A DNA stretch of 64,000 nucleotides from CAZZCP01 sp964653235. GTDB taxonomy: Bacteria; Bdellovibrionota; Bdellovibrionia; Bdellovibrionales; UBA840. The notes below the pieces were generated by a model that worked only from the letters and a program-made list of their open reading frames with translations, was not told where the DNA came from and ran no database searches. The stretch spans positions 17,435 to 81,434 of the forward strand of contig CAZZCP010000003.1 of NCBI GenBank assembly GCA_964653235.1, written 5' to 3'. A program made the translations under genes and the position numbers. This document shows, piece by piece, positions 42,979-52,946 of the stretch (position 1 is the stretch's first letter; every line of letters starts with the position of its first letter).

Positions 42979-43389
42979 ATGAAACCAATTCTTTATGATT
43001 ATGAAATTGAACCCCGATTCTCTGATATAGATTCTTACGGACATGTAAATTCGAAGAACTATATGGATTATGTGTCTACCTCTCGCTTGTATTATATGGA
43101 AAACGTGATGGGCTTAAGCGTTGAAGAGACTTTTCGTCAAGGTCTTGGCTTTTATCTTGCCGGAATTGAGCAAAAATTTATTCGCCCCATTAATGGTATG
43201 GTGAAAGTTCGAATTCAATCCTTTATTAAAGAATGGCAAGCGAGCCGAGTCTTAGTCGATTATAAAATTTGTAGTCCTGACCTAGAAAAGACCTATTCGG
43301 TTGGAGAGATCAAATACGTTTGTGTCGACCTAAAAACCCAGAAACCCATCGATTTTCCAGAGTCGATCAAGAAGTACTTTTTTGAATAG
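42979..43389 (+). CDS. Hotdog-fold acyl-CoA thioesterase (4HBT/YbgC-like)
   Basis: 136 residues. The 4-hydroxybenzoyl-CoA thioesterase motif is present near the N-terminus as RFSDIDSYGHVNSKNYMDYV, with the catalytic Asp and the helix-start GHVN. QKFIRPINGMVKVRI and the last strand complete one hotdog. YbgC-like members hydrolyse short or long acyl-CoA and sometimes interact with phospholipid synthesis enzymes; no tol-pal genes are nearby. It converges on the giant repeat lipoprotein gene (15 bp apart). Confidence 0.9.
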   Translation: MKPILYDYEIEPRFSDIDSYGHVNSKNYMDYVSTSRLYYMENVMGLSVEETFRQGLGFYLAGIEQKFIRPINGMVKVRIQSFIKEWQASRVLVDYKICSPDLEKTYSVGEIKYVCVDLKTQKPIDFPESIKKYFFE

Positions 43390-43404
43390 TGCGTGTTGAA
43401 ATAC

Positions 43405-46400
43405 TTACTGACCTTGAAAAATTCGAATATTATCTATACTCGATGAACTAAAGTCAGAGCCATTCATGTTGCGGGTGAAGATGCGAATTCGGTCGATATC
43501 AACATTGTTCTCTAATGGAATAGCCGAGGCTGTTGTACCACCAACATTGAGGCTGTAGGTATTGCTATCTAAATCAATTTGCACCTCAACTTTAACTTCA
43601 CCACTTGCCACAGCCAGACTTGTTGCCGAGGAATTATTAACATAACCAAAAGTCTCTTCGGCCGACATTCCTCCTGCAGTACCTGCCCACTTAAGATTGA
43701 CAGCAACACCATCTTCTAATGGAGAATTATCATTCATCAAATCGGCCTCGCCCAATTGAATGTAGACCTCATAGTCGTTGTCACTGCCTGATCGAGTAAA
43801 ATCAAAATAAAAGTGTAAATTGAGAAAGCCATTTGTCTGTTTCGAAAAGCGGTTTGAAGTTAGGGGGAGATTGACTTCATCTGCAGGACTAAAAAGCATT
43901 TTTGCATTTGAGATGCTTACAGTGCCGGTTGTTTCTGTTTCAGACCATGAGTTTCCGTAACTTGCAGATCCAAGACTGGCCGAATTTTCTCTTTGAAAAT
44001 TGTCTTCAAATTGACTGATCACACCACTCATCAGCCAGTCGATGATGTCATCAAAGTTTTGCAGGCCAGTGGCATTGAGCAGATTAAAAGTATCGTCTTG
44101 ATAAAAAGTTCCGGCGCGTCTTGCAGGGGCTAAAATACCGCCATCCATTTCAACCTGCGACTCATAACCAAAAGTTAGAACATGTGAGGTGTCATTTTCT
44201 TGCGTTTGAATGATTTGCGCATTTGAGTTGAGCCGATTGCTTTCAACAAAGCGCATACCTTCATTGCCTGTTAAAAACGTATGTACTCCATTTGCAAGGC
44301 CCGAGGCCATAGGATGTTCTGCATTCACAATTTGAATTTCGGTTGAATTCGGAGTGGTACCAAAACTTGTGGCACTTGACATAAACATATCGTCCCACAA
44401 ATAACTCTCCCAGGTAAGAAAAGGAATCTGCGAATCTCGAAAGGTCGTACCAACGTTAGCAGAGAGAATGGTAGAGCTCACAACGATAAGATCTTTACCA
44501 TAGGCATCTTCAGGCTGGTCATCGGTTTCATCTTCAATTGTAATATTAAAGCCAAGTGTTTGCAGTCTTGCATAAACTGCGGGATCAGCCCCAATAAGAC
44601 TCGATTTATTTTTTGTAATAAACAAAAGCTCTGGCTCAACAAAGACTCGAACAGTACCAATATTACTGTCTTCAACTCCGTCGTTGGCTTTGTAGGTAAA
44701 GTAGTCGATGCCATCAAATCCTGTATCTGGAGTATAGATGATATTGGGAGGGCTTCCCGAGATGCTTCCATGGTCAGGATCAACGACAATCGAGAAAGTA
44801 AAAGGCCCACTGCCACTTGCACTGAGAGTAATTCCAATAGCAGTATCTAGTGGAGTAGTAACTGTGTCATCAGGGGCAAAAATATCAGATGCCGCAACAG
44901 CAAGTCCGACCGATATAATCTGATTGTTACTTCCATCATTGTATTGTATTTGCAAACTATCGCTAAATGAGCCCGAGCTTGCTGGTGAAGCTGTGACCAC
45001 AATGGTGCAGCTTGCAGATGCAGCAAGATTACTGCCGCAAGTTCCGCCAGTACCAGGGTATGTTCCACCTTTAAAGTCAAATGGGGCTGAGAGAGCAATA
45101 CCACTCAATGAACTCGCTAGCGCGCTACTAGTATTGCTTAAAAGAAAGTGATGCTCATCGATGGATGAAATTTCGAGAGTTCCAAAGTCATAAGTGGGTC
45201 CATCTGATAGACTTAAACTAGCAAGTGTTGCACCTGTACCTGTCAGGGCTCGAGTGCTTTGCTGAGCCGACGTTCCATCAAAGTAATCGAGCAAGATTTC
45301 ATCATTGTAGCTTGTAGCTGCGCTTGGCGCGAAACGAACGGCAATATTGCAACTTGAGCTTGCCGCAAGATTGCTGCCGCAGTTGCCACCAATTCCTGGA
45401 AAGCCGCCAGGAAAAATAAATGGCGCCGCCAAACCACTGCCGCTGATTGAGCTTGCGGTTCCAGAGCCGCTATTACTTACAGTGAAAATTTGCACGCGTG
45501 TTCCAGAGGTAGAGACACTGCCATAATCATAAGTTGGTCCATCACTAATACTGAGAATCGCAGTACCTGTGCCATTTCCTATGACATCACCACTGGTCTG
45601 CTGAGCAGAGACCCCATCATTGTAATCAATTAGAATAGTATCACTAAACGGACCAGATAAGGTGGGTGCAAAGCGAACGACAATATCACATGAGCTGCCG
45701 GCAGTAAGGCTTGGGCCACAATTTCCGCCTGTTCCCGGAAAACCTCCAGCAAACAAAAAGGGTGATCCCAAGCCGCTACCACTAATTCCTGTTGCGTCTA
45801 CATCTCCTGTATTGCTGAGAGTAAAAGTATGCTCTGCCGTACTTGAACTCAAAACATCGCCAAAATCATAAGTGGGTCCATCACTCAAGCTCAGTAAGGC
45901 TGCAGCTAGACCATTGGCACTCAGTGCTCGAGTTGCTTGTTGTAGATTAAAACCATCATCGTAATCTAAAAGAATGGAGTCTGTAGCCGCGCCGGGTGAG
46001 CTCGGTGAGAAGCGTACAGTAATCTCACAACTTGCACCTGCAGCGAGTGTAGCATTGCAGTTGCCTCCTGTTCCAGGAAAGCCCCCAGGGAAACTAAAAT
46101 CACCCGAAATACCAGAATCAGAAATGGATTCGGCTCTGCCATCTCCGGTATTTTCTATTGTAAATGTGTGATTGGCACTGCTGCCAACAATTACATCACC
46201 ATAATCGTAAGTTGGTCCATCACTAATTGTTATATAGGCAGTGCCTCGCCCATCTCCAGTTAGATCGCGAGTGACCTGTTGTGCAGCTTGACCGTCATTA
46301 TAATCTAAAATCAATTGATCGGCGTAAGTCGTTTCTGCCGTGGGAGTGAAGCGAATCACCACACTACAAGAACTGCTTGGCGCTAAGTCGCTAGCACAAT

Positions 46401-49400
46401 CGCCGCCGGTTCCTGGGTAGCCGCCTGGAAATTCATAAGGAGCAGCTAGTCCCGACATAACAATAGAAGTTGCAGTACCACTACCGGTATTTGAAATGCT
46501 AAAGCTGTGCTCGCCATAAGAGCCCAAGAGCTGGTTGCCAAAATCATAAGTGGGGCCATCGCTGATTGTAAGTGCTGCGGTTCCTTCACCCGTGCCCGTT
46601 ATGTTTCTAGTGATTTGCTGAGCTGAAAGACCATCATTGTAGTCAAGAATGATAGTATCACCAGTGGGGCCTTCGATACTTGGTGTATAGCGGACTACAA
46701 TTGTGCAAGAACTAGATGCATTCAAAGTATTGCTACAATCTCCTCCTGTTCCAGGAAAACCTCCGGGAAACTCAAACGGAGCAGAGAGACCAGTAAAGGC
46801 CATAGAACTTGCTTCTCCGGTTCCTGAATTTGTTATGGTAAAACTATGCTCGGCATTTGATCCAACCAAAACAGTACCGTAGTCATAAGATGGGTCTTCG
46901 CTAATTGCGAGTGAGGCGATTCCTATTCCTTCACCAGTTATGTCTCGAGTTTCTTGCTGTGCGGCCGCCCCATCATTGTAATCTAAAATGATTTGATCAT
47001 TAAAGGTGGCTGCTGCTGCAGGACTAAAACGAATCACGATTGTGCAAGAACTAGAAGCCGCGAGGCTGGTTCCGCAGTCACCGCCGGTGCCAGGAAAACC
47101 ACCTGGAAAATCATAGGGAGCAGCCAAACCGCTAAAAGCAATTGCTGTTGCCTCACTTTCACCTGTGTTGTTAATGCTAAAGCTGTGATTGACTGAAGTC
47201 GCAATGCCGTGAGTTCCATAGTCATAAGTTGGTCCATCACTAATCGTTAAAACAGCTGGGTCGACTCCATTTCCTGAAAGATCGCGAGTTGTTTGTTGGG
47301 CAGACAATCCGTCATTGTAATCTAATACCAATTGATCTGTAAAATTGGCTGTACTGACCGGGCTAAAGCGAATTACCACTGTACAAGAGCTACTGCCAGC
47401 TAGGCTTGTGCCACAGTTTCCACCCGTACCAGGAAAACCTCCCGGAAACTCAAAAGGAGCAAGCAATCCAGAAAAGGCAAGACCAGTGGCTTCTCCGGTT
47501 CCAGAATTTGAGATCGTAAAAGAATGATCGAGTGAGGCACCGGCAGTGACATTAGCGTAATCATAGCTTGGTCCATCGCTAATCGTTAAAACAGCAGGGC
47601 CAACACCATTGCCATTGATATCTCTAGTCTCTTGTTGTGCAGCTTGACCGTCATTATAATCTAAAATCAATTGATCTGAAAAAGGTCCTTCACTTATTGG
47701 GCTAAAACGAATGACTAGGCTGCAATTTGCAGACGGAGCAAGATCACTAGAGCAATTGCCACCCGTACCAGGATAGCCACCCGGAAACTCAAAAGGAAGA
47801 TTGAGTCCCGAAATAGCAATAGAATTTGCGGTGCCGGTACCGGTGTTGCTAATGATAAAAGTATGTTCGTTAGAAGTAGTAGTTAAAACATCGCCGTAAT
47901 CGTAACTTGGCGACTCACTAATTGATAAAACAGCAGTGCCTAAACCAGTTCCCGAGATATTGCGGCTAAGTTGTTGAGCCTGCTGGCCATCGTTATAGTC
48001 TAAGACTATGCTGTCACCAACAAAACCTTCTATAGATGGAGTAAATCGCACTACGATAGTGCATGAGATTGCAGGTGCAAGACTTGTAGCGCAGTCACCG
48101 CCGGTACCAGGAAAACCCCCGGGAAACTCAAAAGGAGCAGAGAGACCAGTAAAAGCCATCGAACTTGCCAAACCATTTCCAGTATTGGTGATGGTAAAAC
48201 TATGCTCGGCATTGGCACCCACATTGATCGTTCCAAAGTCATAACTAGGAGATTCACTGATCGTTAGCACAGCAGTTTCAACACCAGTACCTGAAATATC
48301 ACGAGTGACTTGCTGGGCAGCTTGTCCATCATTGTAGTCTAAGAGCAATTGGTCAGTAAAATTGGCCGCAGAACTAGGACTAAACCGAATCACAATTGTG
48401 CAACTTGCACCACCGGCAAGGCTTGTGCCGCAATCACCACCTGATCCTGGAAAACCTCCAGGAAATTCATAGGGGGCTGCAAGACCGCTAAATGCAAGAG
48501 AGCCTGCCGTACCGGTAGCCGTGTTGGTGATGGTAAAAGATTGATCTTGCGAACTTGATACCAATACGTTGCCAAAATCAAAAATGGGTCCATCACTAAT
48601 TGTGAGCAGGGCCGGATCAGTTCCCATACCTGTAAGGTTTTGCGTGAGCACTTGCGCTGCCTGCCCATCATTGTAGTCAATTTGTATCAAATCATTAAAT
48701 GGACCCAGAGAAGTCGGAGCAAAATTGACAATGATATCGCAGCTAGAGAGAGGGGCAATGCTTGCACCGCAGGTATTTGAAACTACAGAAAAGGGTAAAT
48801 TGAGTGAGGTAAACGAAACGGAGCTTGCTGCTGTTTCACCCGTATTGGCTATGCTGAATGTATGATTCATACTATTGCCAGTGAGTACTTCACCATAGTC
48901 ATAACTAGGAGCATCGGTAATAATTAAAACTGCAGGAGCTGCACCGACACCATCGAGTGTAGTCGTGGTGGATTTTTCTATGCCACCAGCATTGTAAGTG
49001 ATTTCAAAATCACCACTTCGAGAACCACTTGCCGTAGGTACAAATCGAATCATTAAATTACAATCAGCGGTGATAGGATCAGCACAAGTTCCTCCTGTAC
49101 CAGGATAAGTTCCGCCAAAGTACTCAAAGTCGGGGGGAAGGCTCGAATTTACAATACTGGCATTGTTGGGACCATTATAAGTAATATCGACATTGAGAAG
49201 GCTTGAATCACCCAGAGGAACTGTACCGAAGTCAAAAGACTCAGCAGTAAATTCAATGTCTTTAGGAATCGTATTTGCTCCCGTTCCGCTAATCAAAGTT
49301 GAGGTATTGGTAAGAATGCCTCCGCCAAAGTAGCGAAGATTTAAGCTAGCTTGCGATCGCACTTCTTCTGTAGGTCTAAAAGCAATAATAATTGTGCATG

Positions 49401-49713
49401 AGCTAGAAATAGTGCTGCCGCAAGTTCCTCCGGTTCCAGGGTAGCTTCCATCGCGATAACTGAAGGGCTCTTCTAGTTCAGTGAATTCACGAATGGCAGC
49501 ATTGCCTGTGCCAGAGTAACTAACAACTAGAGTTTTGTATTCGGTATCTCCGCCATTGACCTCGCCAAAGTCATAAGCACTTTCAATAAATTGTATATTG
49601 GCTGAATTCGTAGGTATACCAGCCTCGTCATCTTCTGTAGGCTGACCTCCGCCGCAAGCGGTGAGTAAAAATAATGTGAGGATAGACAATAAACGGACCA
49701 AAAATTCCCCCAT
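43405..49713 (-). CDS. Giant lipoprotein with 14 choice-of-anchor-D-like (ASH) repeats
   Basis: 2102 residues. The lipoprotein signal ends LLTAC at Cys20. Residues 37-1609 are 14 tandem repeats of about 112 residues, each with a YDFG/YDYG strand, a central FPGGFPGTGG-x-C-x8-10-C loop likely to form a disulphide, and LDYNDGxxAQQ near the end. This is the ASH/choice-of-anchor D immunoglobulin-like pattern. Then come a cadherin-like tandem module (about 1610-1700, PDDTVTTPLDTAIGITLSAS), a flavodoxin/glutaminase-like segment (about 1700-1880) and a C-terminal jelly-roll-like beta domain (SFSKQ... to SIDNIRIF). Probably an outer-surface adhesin or stalk. Monocistronic; it starts with a GTG-free, GGGG-rich context. 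Confidence 0.92.
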   Translation of the reverse strand: MGEFLVRLLSILTLFLLTACGGGQPTEDDEAGIPTNSANIQFIESAYDFGEVNGGDTEYKTLVVSYSGTGNAAIREFTELEEPFSYRDGSYPGTGGTCGSTISSSCTIIIAFRPTEEVRSQASLNLRYFGGGILTNTSTLISGTGANTIPKDIEFTAESFDFGTVPLGDSSLLNVDITYNGPNNASIVNSSLPPDFEYFGGTYPGTGGTCADPITADCNLMIRFVPTASGSRSGDFEITYNAGGIEKSTTTTLDGVGAAPAVLIITDAPSYDYGEVLTGNSMNHTFSIANTGETAASSVSFTSLNLPFSVVSNTCGASIAPLSSCDIIVNFAPTSLGPFNDLIQIDYNDGQAAQVLTQNLTGMGTDPALLTISDGPIFDFGNVLVSSSQDQSFTITNTATGTAGSLAFSGLAAPYEFPGGFPGSGGDCGTSLAGGASCTIVIRFSPSSAANFTDQLLLDYNDGQAAQQVTRDISGTGVETAVLTISESPSYDFGTINVGANAEHSFTITNTGNGLASSMAFTGLSAPFEFPGGFPGTGGDCATSLAPAISCTIVVRFTPSIEGFVGDSIVLDYNDGQQAQQLSRNISGTGLGTAVLSISESPSYDYGDVLTTTSNEHTFIISNTGTGTANSIAISGLNLPFEFPGGYPGTGGNCSSDLAPSANCSLVIRFSPISEGPFSDQLILDYNDGQAAQQETRDINGNGVGPAVLTISDGPSYDYANVTAGASLDHSFTISNSGTGEATGLAFSGLLAPFEFPGGFPGTGGNCGTSLAGSSSCTVVIRFSPVSTANFTDQLVLDYNDGLSAQQTTRDLSGNGVDPAVLTISDGPTYDYGTHGIATSVNHSFSINNTGESEATAIAFSGLAAPYDFPGGFPGTGGDCGTSLAASSSCTIVIRFSPAAAATFNDQIILDYNDGAAAQQETRDITGEGIGIASLAISEDPSYDYGTVLVGSNAEHSFTITNSGTGEASSMAFTGLSAPFEFPGGFPGTGGDCSNTLNASSSCTIVVRYTPSIEGPTGDTIILDYNDGLSAQQITRNITGTGEGTAALTISDGPTYDFGNQLLGSYGEHSFSISNTGSGTATSIVMSGLAAPYEFPGGYPGTGGDCASDLAPSSSCSVVIRFTPTAETTYADQLILDYNDGQAAQQVTRDLTGDGRGTAYITISDGPTYDYGDVIVGSSANHTFTIENTGDGRAESISDSGISGDFSFPGGFPGTGGNCNATLAAGASCEITVRFSPSSPGAATDSILLDYDDGFNLQQATRALSANGLAAALLSLSDGPTYDFGDVLSSSTAEHTFTLSNTGDVDATGISGSGLGSPFLFAGGFPGTGGNCGPSLTAGSSCDIVVRFAPTLSGPFSDTILIDYNDGVSAQQTSGDVIGNGTGTAILSISDGPTYDYGSVSTSGTRVQIFTVSNSGSGTASSISGSGLAAPFIFPGGFPGIGGNCGSNLAASSSCNIAVRFAPSAATSYNDEILLDYFDGTSAQQSTRALTGTGATLASLSLSDGPTYDFGTLEISSIDEHHFLLSNTSSALASSLSGIALSAPFDFKGGTYPGTGGTCGSNLAASASCTIVVTASPASSGSFSDSLQIQYNDGSNNQIISVGLAVAASDIFAPDDTVTTPLDTAIGITLSASGSGPFTFSIVVDPDHGSISGSPPNIIYTPDTGFDGIDYFTYKANDGVEDSNIGTVRVFVEPELLFITKNKSSLIGADPAVYARLQTLGFNITIEDETDDQPEDAYGKDLIVVSSTILSANVGTTFRDSQIPFLTWESYLWDDMFMSSATSFGTTPNSTEIQIVNAEHPMASGLANGVHTFLTGNEGMRFVESNRLNSNAQIIQTQENDTSHVLTFGYESQVEMDGGILAPARRAGTFYQDDTFNLLNATGLQNFDDIIDWLMSGVISQFEDNFQRENSASLGSASYGNSWSETETTGTVSISNAKMLFSPADEVNLPLTSNRFSKQTNGFLNLHFYFDFTRSGSDNDYEVYIQLGEADLMNDNSPLEDGVAVNLKWAGTAGGMSAEETFGYVNNSSATSLAVASGEVKVEVQIDLDSNTYSLNVGGTTASAIPLENNVDIDRIRIFTRNMNGSDFSSSSIDNIRIFQGQ
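44887..49605 (-). repeat. Coding tandem repeat array, 14 units of about 337 bp
   Basis: The units encode residues 37-1609 of the giant lipoprotein. Repeats 4 to 13 are the most alike, and the first three and the last are diverged, as expected when an internal block expands by unequal exchange. DNA identity is moderate rather than complete, so expansion is not very recent. Confidence 0.9.
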
Positions 49714-49845
49714 GATTGTTTCGGTACTTTGGTCGAGTTTCTAAAATATTCTCTTAGCTAAACTATTGTTTCTTTTGCAAAATTCTAAATATTAAAACGT
49801 CTCAAAACGAGAAAAAAAGAAGCTTTTCTTTTCGAAAATCTCGCA

Positions 49846-50286
49846 ATGAGATATTCTAAGTATATGCGTTTTTTGATTCTCTTATTAGTCTTGAATATCT
49901 CTTGTGCGACAAGTGCTCTAAAAGATTTTGATTCGGTCGAGCCAGGTATGGATAGAGATAATGTCTTAGAATTGATCGGATCTCCGATTCGAGCAAACAA
50001 AAACAATGCCAAAAAAATCTGGACCTATCGCTTTTTTACCGAAGAGGGTGAGAAAGTCTACAAAGAAGTTCATTTTGAACGAGATGAAGTGGTCTATGTT
50101 GGAGAGGCCATTGATCGTTCTGTTGTTTTAAAAAATGACCCACAAAAAATTGAAGAAGACCGCATTGATTATGAATCAGAGAAAAAAGCCATTCAAGATT
50201 ACAAAAGAAAAAAACAAGAGACCCTCGAAGAGGCTTTGCTTCGTGAGGCTAAAAAACGGCGCAAGACATTTAAGCCGGTGGAGTGA
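49846..50286 (+). CDS. SmpA/OmlA (BamE)-like lipoprotein
   Basis: 146 residues, or 140 if the ATG at 49864 is used. A short hydrophobic N-terminus ends in LNISC, a weak lipobox. The domain FDSVEPGMDRDNVLELIGSP followed by IWTYRFF and EVHFERDEVVYVGE fits the SmpA/OmlA fold found in BamE (G-M-xx-xx-V-xx-x-x-G-x-P). A basic, helical C-terminal extension (YESEKKAIQDYKRKKQETLE) is not part of BamE. A role in outer-membrane protein assembly is possible. It overlaps the convergent AstE-like gene by 17 bp. Confidence 0.65.
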   Translation: MRYSKYMRFLILLLVLNISCATSALKDFDSVEPGMDRDNVLELIGSPIRANKNNAKKIWTYRFFTEEGEKVYKEVHFERDEVVYVGEAIDRSVVLKNDPQKIEEDRIDYESEKKAIQDYKRKKQETLEEALLREAKKRRKTFKPVE

Positions 50287-51232
50287 CCTCATCGGCAAGC
50301 ACATAGATGTAGTGAGGCAGTGGCTTTAAGGCCTCTTGATTTTGATCTCTACCAGGGTATTTCGGAAAAAAAAGATAGGCTGATTTTGCAGCCAAAAGAG
50401 GCTCAGCATTTTCGTCATGACCCAAAATTTGACCTTTCTCGACTTTTTGCAAATTCACAAGCCCATCGATCAACTTCACTTTGGGGTGCGTAAAAGCTTG
50501 CGAGAAATTCATCTCCAAACACTTTAACTCGGGCATGCCATCGGCCAGTTTGTTCAGATTGATTTCTTCTTGTTCTTGCTCAATCCAATATAGGGCCTTC
50601 TCTATGACTCGAAAGCATTTTTGTTCTGCTTCTTGAGCAAAACCCTTTTGGCTGAGCTCGATAGTAAAAGCAACGGATTCATTGAGAGAGGCATAGTTCA
50701 TAGATGTGATGTATTTCTTAGATTCTTCTTTTTCATCTAGCAAAAGCACGTAGGGAGCCTCATCGACCAATTTGGCAAAATCATATGATTTTTTAAGATG
50801 CTTTGAGAGCAAGTAAAAAGGAGCTTGGGTAGGCCCAATGGTTTGGTGAAAATCAATAAAGTAATCTGAAGATTGAATTAAAGACTCTAATTCTTTGGCG
50901 CGGCTTTTTTCATAAGTATCAATTTCTTGGCGGGCAAAGCAGCGATTGAGATCTTCTTCTGTAAATCTCTTATTGACTTTCATCGCCTCGTAATTGCCGA
51001 GACAAAAACTGACTTTTCCTCCAAATTTTAGCGATCCTGATTGCAGCTCATGAATGGCCCGCAAAATGGCAGGAAAACTTCCTACCTCATCTCCATGAAC
51101 TAAAAAACTAAAAACTATATGTGTATCATGCTTGGCAAAATCAAATTCGACCGAATATGGAATTTTACCAGGTGCTTCCTCACACCATTGTTGAAACTGT
51201 TGAAAACATTCTTTTGTCTTTGCATCCATCAT
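50270..51232 (-). CDS. AstE/AspA-type zinc carboxypeptidase-like protein
   Basis: 320 residues. The M14 succinylglutamate desuccinylase/aspartoacylase pattern is visible: zinc ligands in LVHGDEVGSFPAILRAI (His and Glu) and YFIDFHQTIGP (His). NRCFARQEIDTYEKSRAKEL is the usual Asn-Arg contact. A beta C-terminal domain (GLVNLQKVEKGQILG) is also typical. It would cleave an N-acyl amino acid or a related amide; no arginine-degradation genes are near. It is the last gene of the haem operon, one base after hemE, and may simply be a passenger. Confidence 0.8.
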   Translation of the reverse strand: MMDAKTKECFQQFQQWCEEAPGKIPYSVEFDFAKHDTHIVFSFLVHGDEVGSFPAILRAIHELQSGSLKFGGKVSFCLGNYEAMKVNKRFTEEDLNRCFARQEIDTYEKSRAKELESLIQSSDYFIDFHQTIGPTQAPFYLLSKHLKKSYDFAKLVDEAPYVLLLDEKEESKKYITSMNYASLNESVAFTIELSQKGFAQEAEQKCFRVIEKALYWIEQEQEEINLNKLADGMPELKCLEMNFSQAFTHPKVKLIDGLVNLQKVEKGQILGHDENAEPLLAAKSAYLFFPKYPGRDQNQEALKPLPHYIYVLADEVTPPA

Positions 51233-52249
51233 TTAAAAAGAATGAACTCTTTCAATGATTTTGCCAATGGTTTCGGGGCGAGTCAGAGGGCTTACACCAT
51301 GGCCAACATTGAATATATATCGATTGCGAAGTCCATTTTTTTCGACAGCCTCTAAGAGAGAATCCACATAGGGCTCAGCCTTAGACCGCTCTAAAGTAGT
51401 GACGATGGGGTCTAAATTTCCTTGAAAGCTTGTCGTTTCAGGGCTTCTAGCAACAAAATCGGCAAGGTCAACACGCCAATCAAGACTCAAAACATCGGCT
51501 CCGGTTTCAAGCATACTTGTTAAAATATGCGTTGCTGGTTGGGAATATAAAGTGACAGGCACCTTTGTAGACTTTACTTCTTCGATCAGCTCTTTCATAT
51601 AGGGAAACAAAAAGCGATCATAATCTGCTTTGCTCAAAACCCCCACCCATGAGTCAAAAATCTGAACGGCATTGACGCCTGATTCAACTTGGTACTTTAG
51701 GTAATTGGCAACAGATTCTGCCAAAACTTGAATTCCCTTTTGAAAGGCCTCAGGCTCTTCTTTCATAAATTTTCTTGTATGTAGAAACTCTCTGGAGGTT
51801 CCGCCCTCAACAATATAAGAAGCTAAGGTAAAAGGCGCGCCAACAAAACCAATCAGCGGGATATTCGAATCGAGTTCTTTACGAATCATACCGATACCTT
51901 CGGCCACAAAACTTAAGTCACTTGGAGTGAGTGCGCTCAGTTTTTTAAACACATCTGGCCCGGCCTTGGCTAGTTTTGGTCCGCCTTGGTTAAAATCAAA
52001 AGCTGCGCCCATAAACTCTAAACAAGTGAGAATATCTGAAAACATAATTGCAGCATCAAGTGGATATCTCTGAAAAGGCTGGAGCGTAATTTCTTTCATC
52101 AAAGAAGGAGTATGAGTACGGGTTCGAAAGTCATATTGTTCTTTAAGTTCCATATACTCGGGCAGATATCTGCCGGCCTGTCTCATAAACCATACTGGAA
52201 TATGGGATTGATTCTTAGCTTGAGTGGCAGCGATATAATTAGAATTCAT
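51233..52249 (-). CDS. hemE: Uroporphyrinogen decarboxylase
   Basis: 338 residues. The family signatures are clear: the N-terminal IPVWFMRQAGRYLPEYMEL, then DAAIMFSDILTCLEFMG, and the central GFVGAPFTLASYIVEGG. It converts uroporphyrinogen III to coproporphyrinogen III in the cytoplasm. It overlaps the response regulator gene by 11 bp, so it is translated as part of the hem operon. No start ambiguity: the ATG at 52249 gives the expected N-terminus. Confidence 0.97.
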   Translation of the reverse strand: MNSNYIAATQAKNQSHIPVWFMRQAGRYLPEYMELKEQYDFRTRTHTPSLMKEITLQPFQRYPLDAAIMFSDILTCLEFMGAAFDFNQGGPKLAKAGPDVFKKLSALTPSDLSFVAEGIGMIRKELDSNIPLIGFVGAPFTLASYIVEGGTSREFLHTRKFMKEEPEAFQKGIQVLAESVANYLKYQVESGVNAVQIFDSWVGVLSKADYDRFLFPYMKELIEEVKSTKVPVTLYSQPATHILTSMLETGADVLSLDWRVDLADFVARSPETTSFQGNLDPIVTTLERSKAEPYVDSLLEAVEKNGLRNRYIFNVGHGVSPLTRPETIGKIIERVHSF

Positions 52250-52946
52250 TTTTTACCTCTTTCCATTGAAATGAATAGCCATAACCCCGATGTGATAAAA
52301 AATAAGAGGGGTTAGAAGACTCTTTTTCAAAAAGTTTGCGAAATTTTAAAATAAAGTTGTCAATGCTTCTGGGGCTGGGATATTGATTGATGCCCCATAC
52401 GGCATTGAGTATTTCTTCTCGAGAGATTTTTGTATTTTTTCGAGCATAAAAAAGTTGAAGTAGTTTTAATTCTTTTTCAGATAGCACTTCTTCTTTTTGG
52501 TTTGAAAACTCAATCACGCCAGTCTGCAAGTGTACTTTACAATTGTGAAATTCAAGAACTTCGTATTTCTCATCATTTTTTCTTTCAGCCCTTCGCAGAA
52601 GGGCTTTCACTCGATGCAAAAGCTCACTCAGATGAAAAGGCTTTGTTATGTAGTCATCTGCATACAACTCAAATGCACGCTCTTTATCTTGTAAACTAGA
52701 CCGGGCAGAAAGAATCATAACGGGAGCATTTTGTTTTTCTTTTCTAAGGTGTTCGAGAATTTCAAAGCCATTTTTCTCGGGCAACATAAGATCTAATAAA
52801 ATAAGGTCAAAAATTTTAGAGTGACTTGCATTCATGGCTTTTTCTCCAGATTGAATCCAATCGACCGAGTAGCCTTCAAGCTGCAAATTTTCAGTTAAAG
52901 TGGCGCCCAAAATCGAGTCGTCCTCAACTAAAAGAAGATTCTTCAT
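52239..52946 (-). CDS. OmpR-family response regulator
   Basis: 235 residues. Receiver domain with acidic pair VEDD (8-10), phospho-acceptor Asp52 (LILLDLMLPEKNG) and Lys in the KPFHLSELLHR motif. The C-terminal winged helix (EKELKLLQLFYARKNTKISREE split here; SIDNFILKFRKLFE) is OmpR/PhoB-like. The gene overlaps the kinase by 4 bp and hemE by 11 bp, so the pair is embedded in the haem biosynthesis operon. It may adjust hem expression to haem, oxygen or envelope state. Confidence 0.94.
   Translation of the reverse strand: MKNLLLVEDDSILGATLTENLQLEGYSVDWIQSGEKAMNASHSKIFDLILLDLMLPEKNGFEILEHLRKEKQNAPVMILSARSSLQDKERAFELYADDYITKPFHLSELLHRVKALLRRAERKNDEKYEVLEFHNCKVHLQTGVIEFSNQKEEVLSEKELKLLQLFYARKNTKISREEILNAVWGINQYPSPRSIDNFILKFRKLFEKESSNPSYFLSHRGYGYSFQWKEVKNEF

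Noticed and set aside
44478..48680. Many open frames of 60-119 codons on both strands inside the giant lipoprotein gene
   Set aside because: They recur at the same place in each repeat unit, which is expected of shadows of a repeated coding sequence with biased codon use.
43405..49713. Regular repeats as a CRISPR array
   Set aside because: The units are about 337 bp, diverged and encode protein in frame; there are no short identical repeats with unique spacers.
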